From contig CALIVE010000061.1 in NCBI GenBank assembly GCA_938048445.1, positions 1 to 8,806 of the forward strand: DNA of 8,806 nucleotides, written 5' to 3'. Positions 1-8,806 of this stretch are shown here, in pieces. A model generated the notes under the pieces. The model made no database searches and was not told where the DNA came from. It saw nothing but the letters and a program-made list of their open reading frames with translations. This DNA comes from Minisyncoccota bacterium. Lineage in GTDB: Bacteria > Patescibacteriota > Minisyncoccia > UBA6257 > HR35. Both the position numbers and the translations under genes were made by a program. Numbering within the stretch: the stretch's first letter is position 1; every line of letters starts with the position of its first letter.

Positions 1-678
1 AAGTCTTAAAAGGCTTTTTGTCAAAAACCCAATAATATTTTCTGGTCTTGTGCCAATACGAATTTCTCTTTGAAATCTCATTGCAAAATTATTAAAATCT
101 TTATTTAAAAAGGAATCTAATAAAGCGAAAAGTTGGCTATCTGTTGGCCATCTAATTAATTCAACCAATTCTTCCTTAGTTAATTGTTTATTGTTCTTAT
201 AATAACTAATTTTTTTTAATTCATTTAATAAAGCAGTTGGGGATTGCAGAAAAATTTGAGCTAAACTTTTTAAAAAACTTTGAGGAATTTTTAACTTTTT
301 TTCTTGAAGATATTTTTCAAGAAATTGTTCAAATTCTTCGGGTTTTTTAAATTTAAGGGAAGGAATTATTTCTACTTTATGGGGAATTTTCAAATCTTTA
401 AGTTTTTTTATTAATACTTCGGGTTTATTTTGCCTGAAAATTAAAGCAACATTTTTATCTCTCAAAGAATTTAAAAAATCTATTTTTAAATCAATTTTAT
501 CTAAATCAGTAATAATTAAAGCAACATCTTCTGAGAATAGTCTTTTGTTAATAAATTGGTTAAAGTTTGACTTAAAATCCTTATCTTTAAAAGATAACTT
601 TATCTTATTTTTCCAACCCAATTTTTCTAAATTTTCTTCAATTAAAAAATCTTCTTCGCCTACAAATATATAAATCAT
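1..678 (-). CDS. holA: DNA polymerase III delta subunit, C-terminus cut by window edge
   Basis: Probable delta subunit of the clamp loader, which opens the sliding clamp and helps load it on primed DNA during replication. I translated 226 codons from ATG at 678 with no stop before base 1, so the C-terminal end lies outside the window. The N-terminus MIYIFVGEEDFLIEENL matches the 'Y-x-F-x-G-x-D-x-FLI' opening of HolA proteins. Residues about 112-175 resemble the small helical domain (FLEKYLQEKKLKIP, then LLNELKKISYY). Residues 183-226 (QLFALLDSFLNKDFNNFAMRF) match the start of the helical collar domain. There is no Walker A motif, as expected for delta. Lysine and phenylalanine are abundant, as in the neighbours. 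It lies 45 bp downstream of the HU gene on the same strand and may share its transcript. No Shine-Dalgarno sequence precedes the ATG. The family call rests on motif resemblance only. Confidence 0.8.
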   Translation of the reverse strand, partial: MIYIFVGEEDFLIEENLEKLGWKNKIKLSFKDKDFKSNFNQFINKRLFSEDVALIITDLDKIDLKIDFLNSLRDKNVALIFRQNKPEVLIKKLKDLKIPHKVEIIPSLKFKKPEEFEQFLEKYLQEKKLKIPQSFLKSLAQIFLQSPTALLNELKKISYYKNNKQLTKEELVELIRWPTDSQLFALLDSFLNKDFNNFAMRFQREIRIGTRPENIIGFLTKSLLRL

Positions 679-711
679 TAAAAAATTTTAGCAAAAACAA
701 ACTATTTTGAA

Positions 712-735
712 CTATTTAATTAGCTATTTAATTAG
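712..735. repeat. Perfect tandem 12-bp repeat at the 3' end of the HU gene
   Basis: CTATTTAATTAG occurs at 712-723 and again, with no gap, at 724-735. Read on the minus strand each copy is Leu-Ile-Lys-stop. The right copy supplies the last three codons and the TAG of the HU gene, and the left copy repeats them in frame just beyond the stop. A further CTATTT lies at 702-707. The simplest reading is a local tandem duplication. It could also be low-complexity drift in an AT-rich spacer. Confidence 0.85.
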
Positions 736-1008
736 TTCTTTCAACTCTTTTGCAGGAGTGAAGCGAGGAACTTTTTTAGCAGGAACAGTAATTTTTTCAC
801 CTGTCTTTGGATTAATAGCTGTTCTTGCTTTTCTTTCGCGGACTTTAAATGTTCCTAAGCCAGTTATTTTTACTTTATTACCTTGTTTAATATATTGACC
901 AACTAATTCTGCAAAATAATTGAGGATTTCGACTACTGTTTTTTTAGGCAAATCAAATTTTTCGGCTATTTTTTGAGCAACCTGGTCTCTTTTAATTGTT
1001 TGTGCCAT
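724..1008 (-). CDS. HU/IHF-family DNA-binding protein
   Basis: Small nucleoid-associated protein of 94 residues, the usual length for HU. HU binds DNA as a dimer, bends it and constrains supercoils. Residues 1-45 form the two N-terminal helices. GLGTF (50-54) leads into the beta-sheet saddle. The DNA-binding arm is clear: R57, R59 and R62, then NPKTG (66-70) with the tip proline P67 that intercalates into the minor groove in HU proteins. VPRFTPAKELKELIK at the end matches the C-terminal helix. It is a single chain with no extra domain. It sits between rny and holA on the same strand, with an 83-bp upstream spacer holding a possible promoter of its own. HU rather than IHF is inferred from overall similarity; I cannot tell which paralogue it is, so I give no symbol. 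Confidence 0.95.
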   Translation of the reverse strand: MAQTIKRDQVAQKIAEKFDLPKKTVVEILNYFAELVGQYIKQGNKVKITGLGTFKVRERKARTAINPKTGEKITVPAKKVPRFTPAKELKELIK

Positions 1009-1035
1009 TTTAAATTATTAATTTAATACGACCAA

Positions 1036-1066
1036 ATTATATTTAAATTTTAATATATTTTTCCAA
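1036..1066 (-). promoter_or_regulatory. Possible sigma70-type promoter for the HU gene
   Basis: On the minus strand a perfect TATAAT (1041 down to 1036) follows TTGGAA (1066 down to 1061) with a 19-bp spacer. The spacing is two bases longer than ideal. The expected start near 1029 would leave a leader of about 20 nt before the HU ATG at 1008. The 83-bp gap after rny is large for this window, which fits a separate promoter. TATAAT matches arise often by chance in sequence this AT-rich, so support is modest. Confidence 0.4.
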
Positions 1067-1091
1067 AAAATTTTTAAAAATTGTGGATAAA

Positions 1092-2630
1092 TTATTTAGC
1101 ATATTCGATAGCCCTATTTTCTCTTATAACAACTACTTTGATTTCTCCTGGGAATCTTATAGTTTCTTCGATTTTTTGGGCTAATTCTTGAGCTAATTTA
1201 AAAATCTCTAAGTCAGAAATCTGTTCAGGTCTTACAAAAACCCATAATTCCCTTCCACCACTTATTACATAAGCTTTTTCAACAACATTAAAACTATAAG
1301 CTAATTTTTCCAAGCTTTCAACTCTTTGCAAATAAGCCTCCATAGCTTCAGAACGAGCTCCAGGTCTTTTTGAAGAAATAGCATCAGCTGCTAAAACTAT
1401 ATAAGCTTCAGGAATTGCAAAGGGATAAGTTTCATGATGAGAACGCATTGCTAAAATAACCCTTTCATCAACACCAAATTTTTCTAAAATTTTAATACCA
1501 ATCTCTAAATGAGAACCTTCCATTTCATGAGTTACAGCTTTTCCAATATCATGTAAAAACCCAGCTTTTTTAGCAAGCTCAGCATCACAACCTATTTCCT
1601 CAGCAATCATTCTTGCAAAAATAGCAGTTTCTATTGAATGTTGCAGAAGGTTTTGGCCATAACTGTATCTAAATTTTAATCCTCCCATCAAATGTAAAAT
1701 TTCTTGTGGTAAATCAAAGATATTCAACTCAGCTGCAGCTTGTTCGCCAGCTAATTTAATCTCTTTATCGATTTCTTCTTTTGCCCAAATAACTGCTTCT
1801 TCTATGGATGCCGGATGAATTCTTCCATCTTTTATAAGCCTTTCTAAAGCTAAACGGGCTGTTTCCCTTTTTATAGGGTCAAAAGAAGAAATGGTTACTA
1901 ATTCAGGGGTCTCATCGATAATTAGTTGAACACCGGTTAATTTTTCAAAATATCTTATATTTCTTCCTTCTTTTCCAATTATTCGACCCTTCATTTCTTC
2001 ACTTGGTAAATTAACAACAGTAATATTGATTTCATTAGCAACTGACCGGCTATAACGGGGTAAGGCTTCAAGAATAATCTCCCGAGCTTTTTCTTCAATA
2101 ACTTCTTTTTGATAGTTAATTAATTTAGTTAATCTCTGGGTTAAAATTTTTTCATTTTCTTTTTCTAAATTTTCAAAAAGAATTTTTAAAGCCTCCTCCT
2201 TAGAAACTCCACTAATTTCTTGTAACTTTTCTTCATATAACTTCTTTAGATTTTCGACTTCTTTTTCTTTTTCTTCTAATTTTATAAGATCTAATCTATA
2301 TTTTTCCCTTTCCTCTTCTAAACTTTTTTCCAACTTATCCAAAACATCTTCTCTTCTTGAAATTCTTTCTTCTCGAGCTTTTAAATCTTCTAAAATTTTT
2401 AATCTTTCATTTTTGGCATCCTCAACAATTTTTAAGGCTTTCTCTTCAGCTTCTAAAAGAATTTCTTTTTCTTTTCTTTGAAGTTCTTCTATCCTCGCTT
2501 TAAGTTTTTGTTCTAAAGATGTAGCTTTTCTTTGGATAAAAAGAAACCTGATTAGGATTCCTGTGATAATTCCTATTAAAAAAATTAGGGAAAATTGTAA
2601 AATGGTCAGTAGTTGGTCGTTGAATTGCAT
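1092..2630 (-). CDS. rny: Ribonuclease Y
   Basis: Membrane-anchored endoribonuclease that starts decay and processing of many bacterial mRNAs. The protein has 512 residues, close to the usual 510-530. Domain order is canonical: one N-terminal transmembrane helix (about 9-32), a long charged coiled coil (about 35-190), a KH RNA-binding domain (about 200-265) with the GxxG loop at 219-222 (GKEG), and an HD hydrolase domain. The HD metal-binding set is visible as H331, H360-D361 and D416, with the family-typical RSHHE (396-400) and ADAISSKRPGARSE (415-428). A conserved C-terminal extension follows. The ATG at 2630 begins just ahead of the transmembrane helix, as expected. It is divergent from the mutase gene and upstream of HU on the same strand. 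No Shine-Dalgarno sequence is seen. All key residues are intact, so this is very probably an active enzyme. Confidence 0.97.
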   Translation of the reverse strand: MQFNDQLLTILQFSLIFLIGIITGILIRFLFIQRKATSLEQKLKARIEELQRKEKEILLEAEEKALKIVEDAKNERLKILEDLKAREERISRREDVLDKLEKSLEEEREKYRLDLIKLEEKEKEVENLKKLYEEKLQEISGVSKEEALKILFENLEKENEKILTQRLTKLINYQKEVIEEKAREIILEALPRYSRSVANEINITVVNLPSEEMKGRIIGKEGRNIRYFEKLTGVQLIIDETPELVTISSFDPIKRETARLALERLIKDGRIHPASIEEAVIWAKEEIDKEIKLAGEQAAAELNIFDLPQEILHLMGGLKFRYSYGQNLLQHSIETAIFARMIAEEIGCDAELAKKAGFLHDIGKAVTHEMEGSHLEIGIKILEKFGVDERVILAMRSHHETYPFAIPEAYIVLAADAISSKRPGARSEAMEAYLQRVESLEKLAYSFNVVEKAYVISGGRELWVFVRPEQISDLEIFKLAQELAQKIEETIRFPGEIKVVVIRENRAIEYAK

Positions 2631-2664
2631 GGTAATTTTGAAAAGTCCAAATTACGGCCTTCAT

Positions 2665-2670
2665 ATTATA
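2665..2670 (-). promoter_or_regulatory. Possible -10 element for rny
   Basis: The minus strand reads TATAAT from 2670 down to 2665, giving an expected start near 2658 and a leader of about 28 nt to the rny ATG at 2630. A second TATAAT on the same strand lies at 2676 down to 2671. I see no clear -35 hexamer. The element overlaps the plus-strand TATAAT that serves the divergent mutase gene. Confidence 0.4.
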
Positions 2671-2672
2671 AT
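2667..2672 (+). promoter_or_regulatory. Possible -10 element for the mutase-secD genes
   Basis: Plus-strand TATAAT at 2667-2672 lies 18 bp before the ATG at 2691, so the leader would be only about a dozen bases and could not hold a normal Shine-Dalgarno site. The best -35-like hexamer, TTGAAA at 2638-2643, is too distant (23 bp), so the match is incomplete. Confidence 0.35.
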
Positions 2673-2690
2673 TATATTAAAATTGCTAAA

Positions 2691-4250
2691 ATGAAAAAAA
2701 TAGTTTTAATTATTTTAAATGGCTTAGGAGAAGGCAAAAAAAATTTTACTAATCCCTTTCATCTTGCTAAAAAGGATTTTTTTAATTTTATTAGAGAACA
2801 TTTTCCCTTTTACCTTCTTCAAGCCTCAGGAATATCAGTTGGTTTACCATGGAATGAACCAGGAAATACTCAGATTTCTCATTTAAGCATAGGCATAGGA
2901 AAGGTTTATTATCAATACTATCCACGAATAACTCTTGCTATTAAAAATGGAAGTTTTTTTGAGAACGAGGTTTTAAAAAATATTTTGGAACATTCAAAAA
3001 AATATAATAGTCGAGTTCATTTAGTAGGGCTTTTAACAAATGCTATTATCCATTCATCATTTGATCATTTAATAGCTCTTTTAGAATTTTTTAAGAATAA
3101 TAATTTTAAAAATGTTTTTTTGCATCTATTTTTGGATGGTATTGACTCTAAACCTCAATCTGGCTTAGAAATTTTAAGTATCTTAGAGAATAAGTTAAAT
3201 GAATTAAAAATCGGAGAAATTGCTACTCTTTGTGGAAGAAGTTATGGAATGGATATGAGCAAAAATTGGTTAATAAAAACAGCAATAGCTTTTAATTTAA
3301 TAACTCAAGGAGCTGGAAGATTTGTAGAAAATTATAAAGAATATATCAAAAATATTTATGAAAAAAACCCTAATTTTGTTGATAAAGACTTAGAGCCGTT
3401 AGTAATTAAAAAAGATGGAATTGTCAAAGACAATGATGTAATATTTTTTTTCAACTTCAGAGAAGATGGTATGGAGCAATTAGCCAGAGCTTTTTTAGAA
3501 CCTAATTTTGATAAATTCAAAAGACCTACCAAAAATAATTTAATGATTGCTTCAATGACAAAGTATCTAAAGGATGTTGATTATCCAGTTGCTTTTCCAC
3601 CAGAAAAGATTACTACTTCCTTAACAAAAATTTTAGCTGAAAATAATCTGAAACAAATTAAGATAGTTGAACAAAGTAAATCTTTAAATTTAACTTATTA
3701 TTTTAACGGCTTGGTTAAAGAAAAATATCCTGGTGAGTTCTGGAAAATCGTTCCTGATTTTGAAGGAGATTTAAATGAAAATCCCTTAGGGCAATCAGAT
3801 CTTATAACTGATTTAGTAATTGAAAGTATCAGGGAAGGTGTCTATGATTTTATTGTTGCTCTTTATTCAGCGCCAGATAGAATTGGACATACCGGAAATT
3901 TAAATTTAGGAATAAAAGTTATTGAAGGTTTAGATAGCTTGTTAAAAAATATTTACGAGTTTATAAAAACAAGGAGAGATTTTTCTTTAATTATTATGGG
4001 AGATCACGGGAATTTAGAAACCCAAATTAATCTTTTGACAGGTGAACCTTATACTCAACATACTAATAATCCTGTTCCTTGTTATATAATTGATAATGAT
4101 TTTTATTTTGAAAATAAAACACAAATGATCATAAATAATGAAAAGAAAATAAGGGGTACTTTGATTGACATTCCGGCAACAATTTTAAATCTTATGGGAA
4201 TAAATATCCCTAAGGAATTTGAAGGAAAAAATTTATTAGCAAAATTGTAA
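2691..4250 (+). CDS. Divergent 2,3-bisphosphoglycerate-independent phosphoglycerate mutase homologue
   Basis: Alkaline-phosphatase-superfamily protein of the iPGM (GpmI) type; canonical members interconvert 3- and 2-phosphoglycerate in glycolysis using two Mn ions. It has 519 residues against about 510 usual. Recognisable blocks include ASGISVGLP (45-53), HLSIGIG (64-70), FLDGIDSKP (147-155), IFFFNFRED (251-259), SKSLNLTYYFNG (329-340), DRIGHTG (396-402), GDHGN (437-441) and TQHTNNPVP (455-463). Numbered by Geobacillus stearothermophilus iPGM, D403, H407, D444, H445, H462 and H123 are kept (D396, H400, D438, H439, H457, H121). Changed are D12 (N10), the catalytic S62 (T60), R153 (I151), R191 (M189), R264 (G260) and H339 (N333). 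Fold and metal sites therefore look real, but phosphoglycerate mutase activity is uncertain. I chose the ATG at 2691 because it gives the family-typical MKKIVLIILNG start; an upstream in-frame ATG at 2613 lies inside rny and adds unrelated sequence. secD begins one base after the stop. Confidence 0.85.
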   Translation: MKKIVLIILNGLGEGKKNFTNPFHLAKKDFFNFIREHFPFYLLQASGISVGLPWNEPGNTQISHLSIGIGKVYYQYYPRITLAIKNGSFFENEVLKNILEHSKKYNSRVHLVGLLTNAIIHSSFDHLIALLEFFKNNNFKNVFLHLFLDGIDSKPQSGLEILSILENKLNELKIGEIATLCGRSYGMDMSKNWLIKTAIAFNLITQGAGRFVENYKEYIKNIYEKNPNFVDKDLEPLVIKKDGIVKDNDVIFFFNFREDGMEQLARAFLEPNFDKFKRPTKNNLMIASMTKYLKDVDYPVAFPPEKITTSLTKILAENNLKQIKIVEQSKSLNLTYYFNGLVKEKYPGEFWKIVPDFEGDLNENPLGQSDLITDLVIESIREGVYDFIVALYSAPDRIGHTGNLNLGIKVIEGLDSLLKNIYEFIKTRRDFSLIIMGDHGNLETQINLLTGEPYTQHTNNPVPCYIIDNDFYFENKTQMIINNEKKIRGTLIDIPATILNLMGINIPKEFEGKNLLAKL

Positions 4251-4251
4251 G

Positions 4252-5439
4252 ATGAATACCGAGAATAAGATTTTAATAATTTTTTTAGTAACATTTCTTA
4301 TAAGCTTATTTGTGATTTCAACAAATTTTTTAAAATTTAAATTTGGTTTGGAAATTGCTGGAGGAACTATTTTATACTATAATGCTGATATTTCAAAAAT
4401 GGATGAAAAGGAAGTAGAAAGCAATCTTCAAGCTATTAAAGATTTAATTGAAAGAAGAATAAATTATTTAGGGATTTCAGAAATTAAAGTTACTTATTCA
4501 AGAAATGGACGAATTACTGTTGAAATACCTCATATTAAAGATCCTGAATTAGCGAAAAAAACCATCGGTGAAACTCCTATTTTAGAATTTCGAGTTCCTT
4601 TGGAAAACGGCACAACAACTTTTGTTAATTCTCCACTTACAGGAAAATATTTAAAAAATGCTAATGTTGAATTACATCCTCAAACAGGATTACCTGTTGT
4701 TACTTTAGAATTTGACGCTGAAGGTGCAAAAATCTTTAGTGAATTAACAGAGAAATATCTTGGAAAGCCGATAGCTATTTATTTAGATAATCAACCAATA
4801 TCAACTCCGGTGGTTAGAGAAAAAATAACTACTGGAAGGGCTATCATTGAAGGGAATTTTGATTTAAAACAAGCAAAAGATTTAGCCAATAAATTGAAAC
4901 AAGGAGCCTTACCTGTTGCTCTTGAATTGGTTGGTAGTAATGTTGTTAACCCTATTTTAGGTGAAGAAATTTTAAAGAATGGGATATTTGGTGGAATTTT
5001 AGGAATTTTATTAGTTATGATTTTTATGCTTTTATTTTATAAATCGCAAGGCTTAATAGCAGATATTGCCCTTTTGTTTTATATAGCCTTTAATCTTTTC
5101 TTATATAAATTATTCGGAATACACCTTTCAATTTCAGGAATTGTTGGTTTTATCTTATCAGTAGGAATGGCTGTTGATGCTAATATTTTGATTGCGGAAA
5201 GGATTCTTGAAGAAAAAAAGATCTTGCCTATAAAAAATGCTATTATAAATGGATTTTCTCGTGCATGGACATCGATTAGAGATTCAAACATTTCTACAAT
5301 AATATCTTGCCTTTTAATGTATTTGATAACTACTTCTTTTGTAAAAGGTTTCGCATTAACCTTAGGTTTAGGGGTTTTAATAAGTATGTTAACAGCTGTT
5401 TATTTTACTAAAATAATTACTCTTAAATTCATAAAATAA
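4252..5439 (+). CDS. secD: Protein translocase subunit SecD
   Basis: Membrane protein that helps drive protein export through SecYEG using the proton-motive force, normally as a complex with SecF. The protein has 395 residues, short for the family. It shows one N-terminal transmembrane helix (about 7-26), GLEIAGG (32-38, usually GLDLxGG), and an external P1-type region (about 40-235) including IAIYLDNQPISTPVV (174-188). About five more transmembrane helices follow between 243 and 390. The SecD hallmark GMAVDANILIAERILEE (305-321) is clear, followed by SIRDSNISTII (341-351) and FVKGFALTLGLGVLISM (363-379). It starts one base after the stop of the mutase gene, so translation is probably coupled. 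No secF follows: the next gene is greA. The Asp to Glu change in the first motif is conservative. SecF is unlikely because the GMAVDANILI form is typical of SecD. Confidence 0.92.
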   Translation: MNTENKILIIFLVTFLISLFVISTNFLKFKFGLEIAGGTILYYNADISKMDEKEVESNLQAIKDLIERRINYLGISEIKVTYSRNGRITVEIPHIKDPELAKKTIGETPILEFRVPLENGTTTFVNSPLTGKYLKNANVELHPQTGLPVVTLEFDAEGAKIFSELTEKYLGKPIAIYLDNQPISTPVVREKITTGRAIIEGNFDLKQAKDLANKLKQGALPVALELVGSNVVNPILGEEILKNGIFGGILGILLVMIFMLLFYKSQGLIADIALLFYIAFNLFLYKLFGIHLSISGIVGFILSVGMAVDANILIAERILEEKKILPIKNAIINGFSRAWTSIRDSNISTIISCLLMYLITTSFVKGFALTLGLGVLISMLTAVYFTKIITLKFIK

Positions 5440-5445
5440 TTAGGG

Positions 5446-5473
5446 TTGAATTTGATTTAATTTTGGATAAAAT
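5446..5473 (+). promoter_or_regulatory. Weak candidate promoter ahead of greA
   Basis: TTGAAT (5446-5451) and TAAAAT (5468-5473) are separated by 16 bp in the 44-bp spacer between secD and greA. They match the sigma70 consensus at 4/6 and 5/6. Transcription would start only a few bases before the ATG at 5484. Read-through from secD is an equally good explanation for greA expression. Confidence 0.22.
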
Positions 5474-5483
5474 TTTAATTATT

Positions 5484-8487
<3,004 letters not shown>

Positions 8488-8497
<10 letters not shown>

Positions 8498-8806
8498 GGT
8501 GAACCAGCGAACATACTATTAATTGGTGCTACAGAAATTTGAAAATTTATCGGAATTTCTTGAAAACCAACTTTTGCTTTCCCAGAAAGAGCCAAGGTTG
8601 TAAGCATAACTTTTACTCCGTCACCAGAAAGAGTAGCTGTAGCAACATTAATTTTAAACTCATCAATCGTGATAATGTTCGGATCTGTTAATGAAGACGA
8701 AGCATTTTCCAGTTCATATATTAGAGAATTATTAGCTTTATAAATTTTTACTTTCTTACAATCATATGACCTTTTAAACTCTATTTCATTTGTAGCAGTT
8801 TCAGAA
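8488..8806 (-). CDS. C-terminal fragment of a probable pilin-like protein (5' end outside the window)
   Basis: An open frame enters from the right edge (first full codon at 8805) and ends at TAA 8490-8488, giving 105 residues with no start in view. The visible part has no hydrophobic helix. It reads as a strand-rich domain: YKANNSLIYELENASSSLTD, then NIITIDEFKINVATATLSGD, then VKVMLTTLALSGKAKVGF and a final INFQISVAP. The order 'L-x-D-P/S-x-I-x-I-x-x-F', a strand of type 'V-x-V-x-L', then 'FQISV' resembles the C-terminal part of PilW/PulJ-like minor pilins. Cysteines occur near both ends (fragment residues 16 and 104). It overlaps the PilX-like gene by 10 bp, which implies translational coupling. 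The family call is tentative because the diagnostic N-terminus is missing. Confidence 0.6.

Noticed and set aside
709..738. Hairpin GAACTA...TAGTTC as the HU terminator
   Set aside because: The arms are only six bases with an 18-base loop and no following T-run, so it is better explained by the tandem repeat in between.
707..898. 63-codon plus-strand open frame over the HU gene
   Set aside because: It is antisense to an intact HU gene and has no recognisable motif; its hydrophobic character follows from the complement of lysine-rich codons.
1063..1086. AT-rich inverted repeat between rny and HU as a terminator
   Set aside because: The core AATTTTTAAAAATT is a perfect palindrome, but it has no G-C pairs, and the flanking CCA/TGG cannot pair without mismatches. 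Such palindromes are common at this base composition.
2613..2690. Longer N-terminus for the mutase gene from an in-frame ATG at 2613
   Set aside because: The added 26 residues overlap the start of rny on the other strand, resemble no iPGM sequence, and would place the start upstream of the likely promoter. ATG 2691 gives the family-typical start.
3441..3451. Possible frameshift at a run of eight T in the mutase gene
   Set aside because: The protein aligns to the iPGM block VIFFNFR without a gap on either side (VIFFFNFRED), so the frame is correct.
5463..5483. TTG start for greA at 5463
   Set aside because: It adds seven residues without counterpart in GreA, while ATG at 5484 aligns with the usual N-terminus.

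Overview
The window looks like a compact, very AT-rich bacterial chromosome segment. Gene density, short or absent spacers, the set of housekeeping families and their divergent sequences resemble Candidate Phyla Radiation (Patescibacteria, perhaps Parcubacteria-like) genomes. That placement is inferred from overall character, not from a phylogenetic marker. TGA ends greA, so nothing here suggests a UGA-recoded genetic code. I see no rRNA, tRNA, CRISPR array, transposon or phage gene.

Layout. (1) Positions 1-2630, minus strand, read right to left: rny (RNase Y), a HU-family DNA-binding protein, and the first 226 codons of holA (DNA polymerase III delta), which runs off the left edge. (2) Positions 2691-5951, plus strand: a full-length but divergent phosphoglycerate mutase (iPGM-type) gene, secD one base after it, then greA. 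The rny and mutase genes diverge from a 60-bp AT-rich spacer with overlapping -10-like elements. (3) Positions 5946-8806, minus strand: the 3' part of a gene for a probable pilin-like protein, a small PilX-like membrane protein whose start overlaps it by 10 bp, and ligA (NAD-dependent DNA ligase). greA and ligA converge and their stop codons overlap by 6 bp.

The genes are mostly core cell machinery: replication and repair (holA, ligA), nucleoid structure (HU), mRNA decay (rny), transcript cleavage (greA), protein export (secD) and central carbon metabolism (the mutase). The right edge is the tail of what looks like a type IV pilus or pseudopilus cluster. No gene-free stretch exceeds about 85 bases.

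I did not find a new multi-gene system. The best lead is the mutase homologue. It keeps the iPGM fold signatures and six of the metal-binding Asp/His residues, but replaces the catalytic serine with threonine, one metal-ligand aspartate with asparagine, and several substrate-binding arginines. Other points of interest are a secD with no secF beside it, start codons that uniformly lack a Shine-Dalgarno sequence, and substitutions in the NMN-binding domain Ia of LigA.
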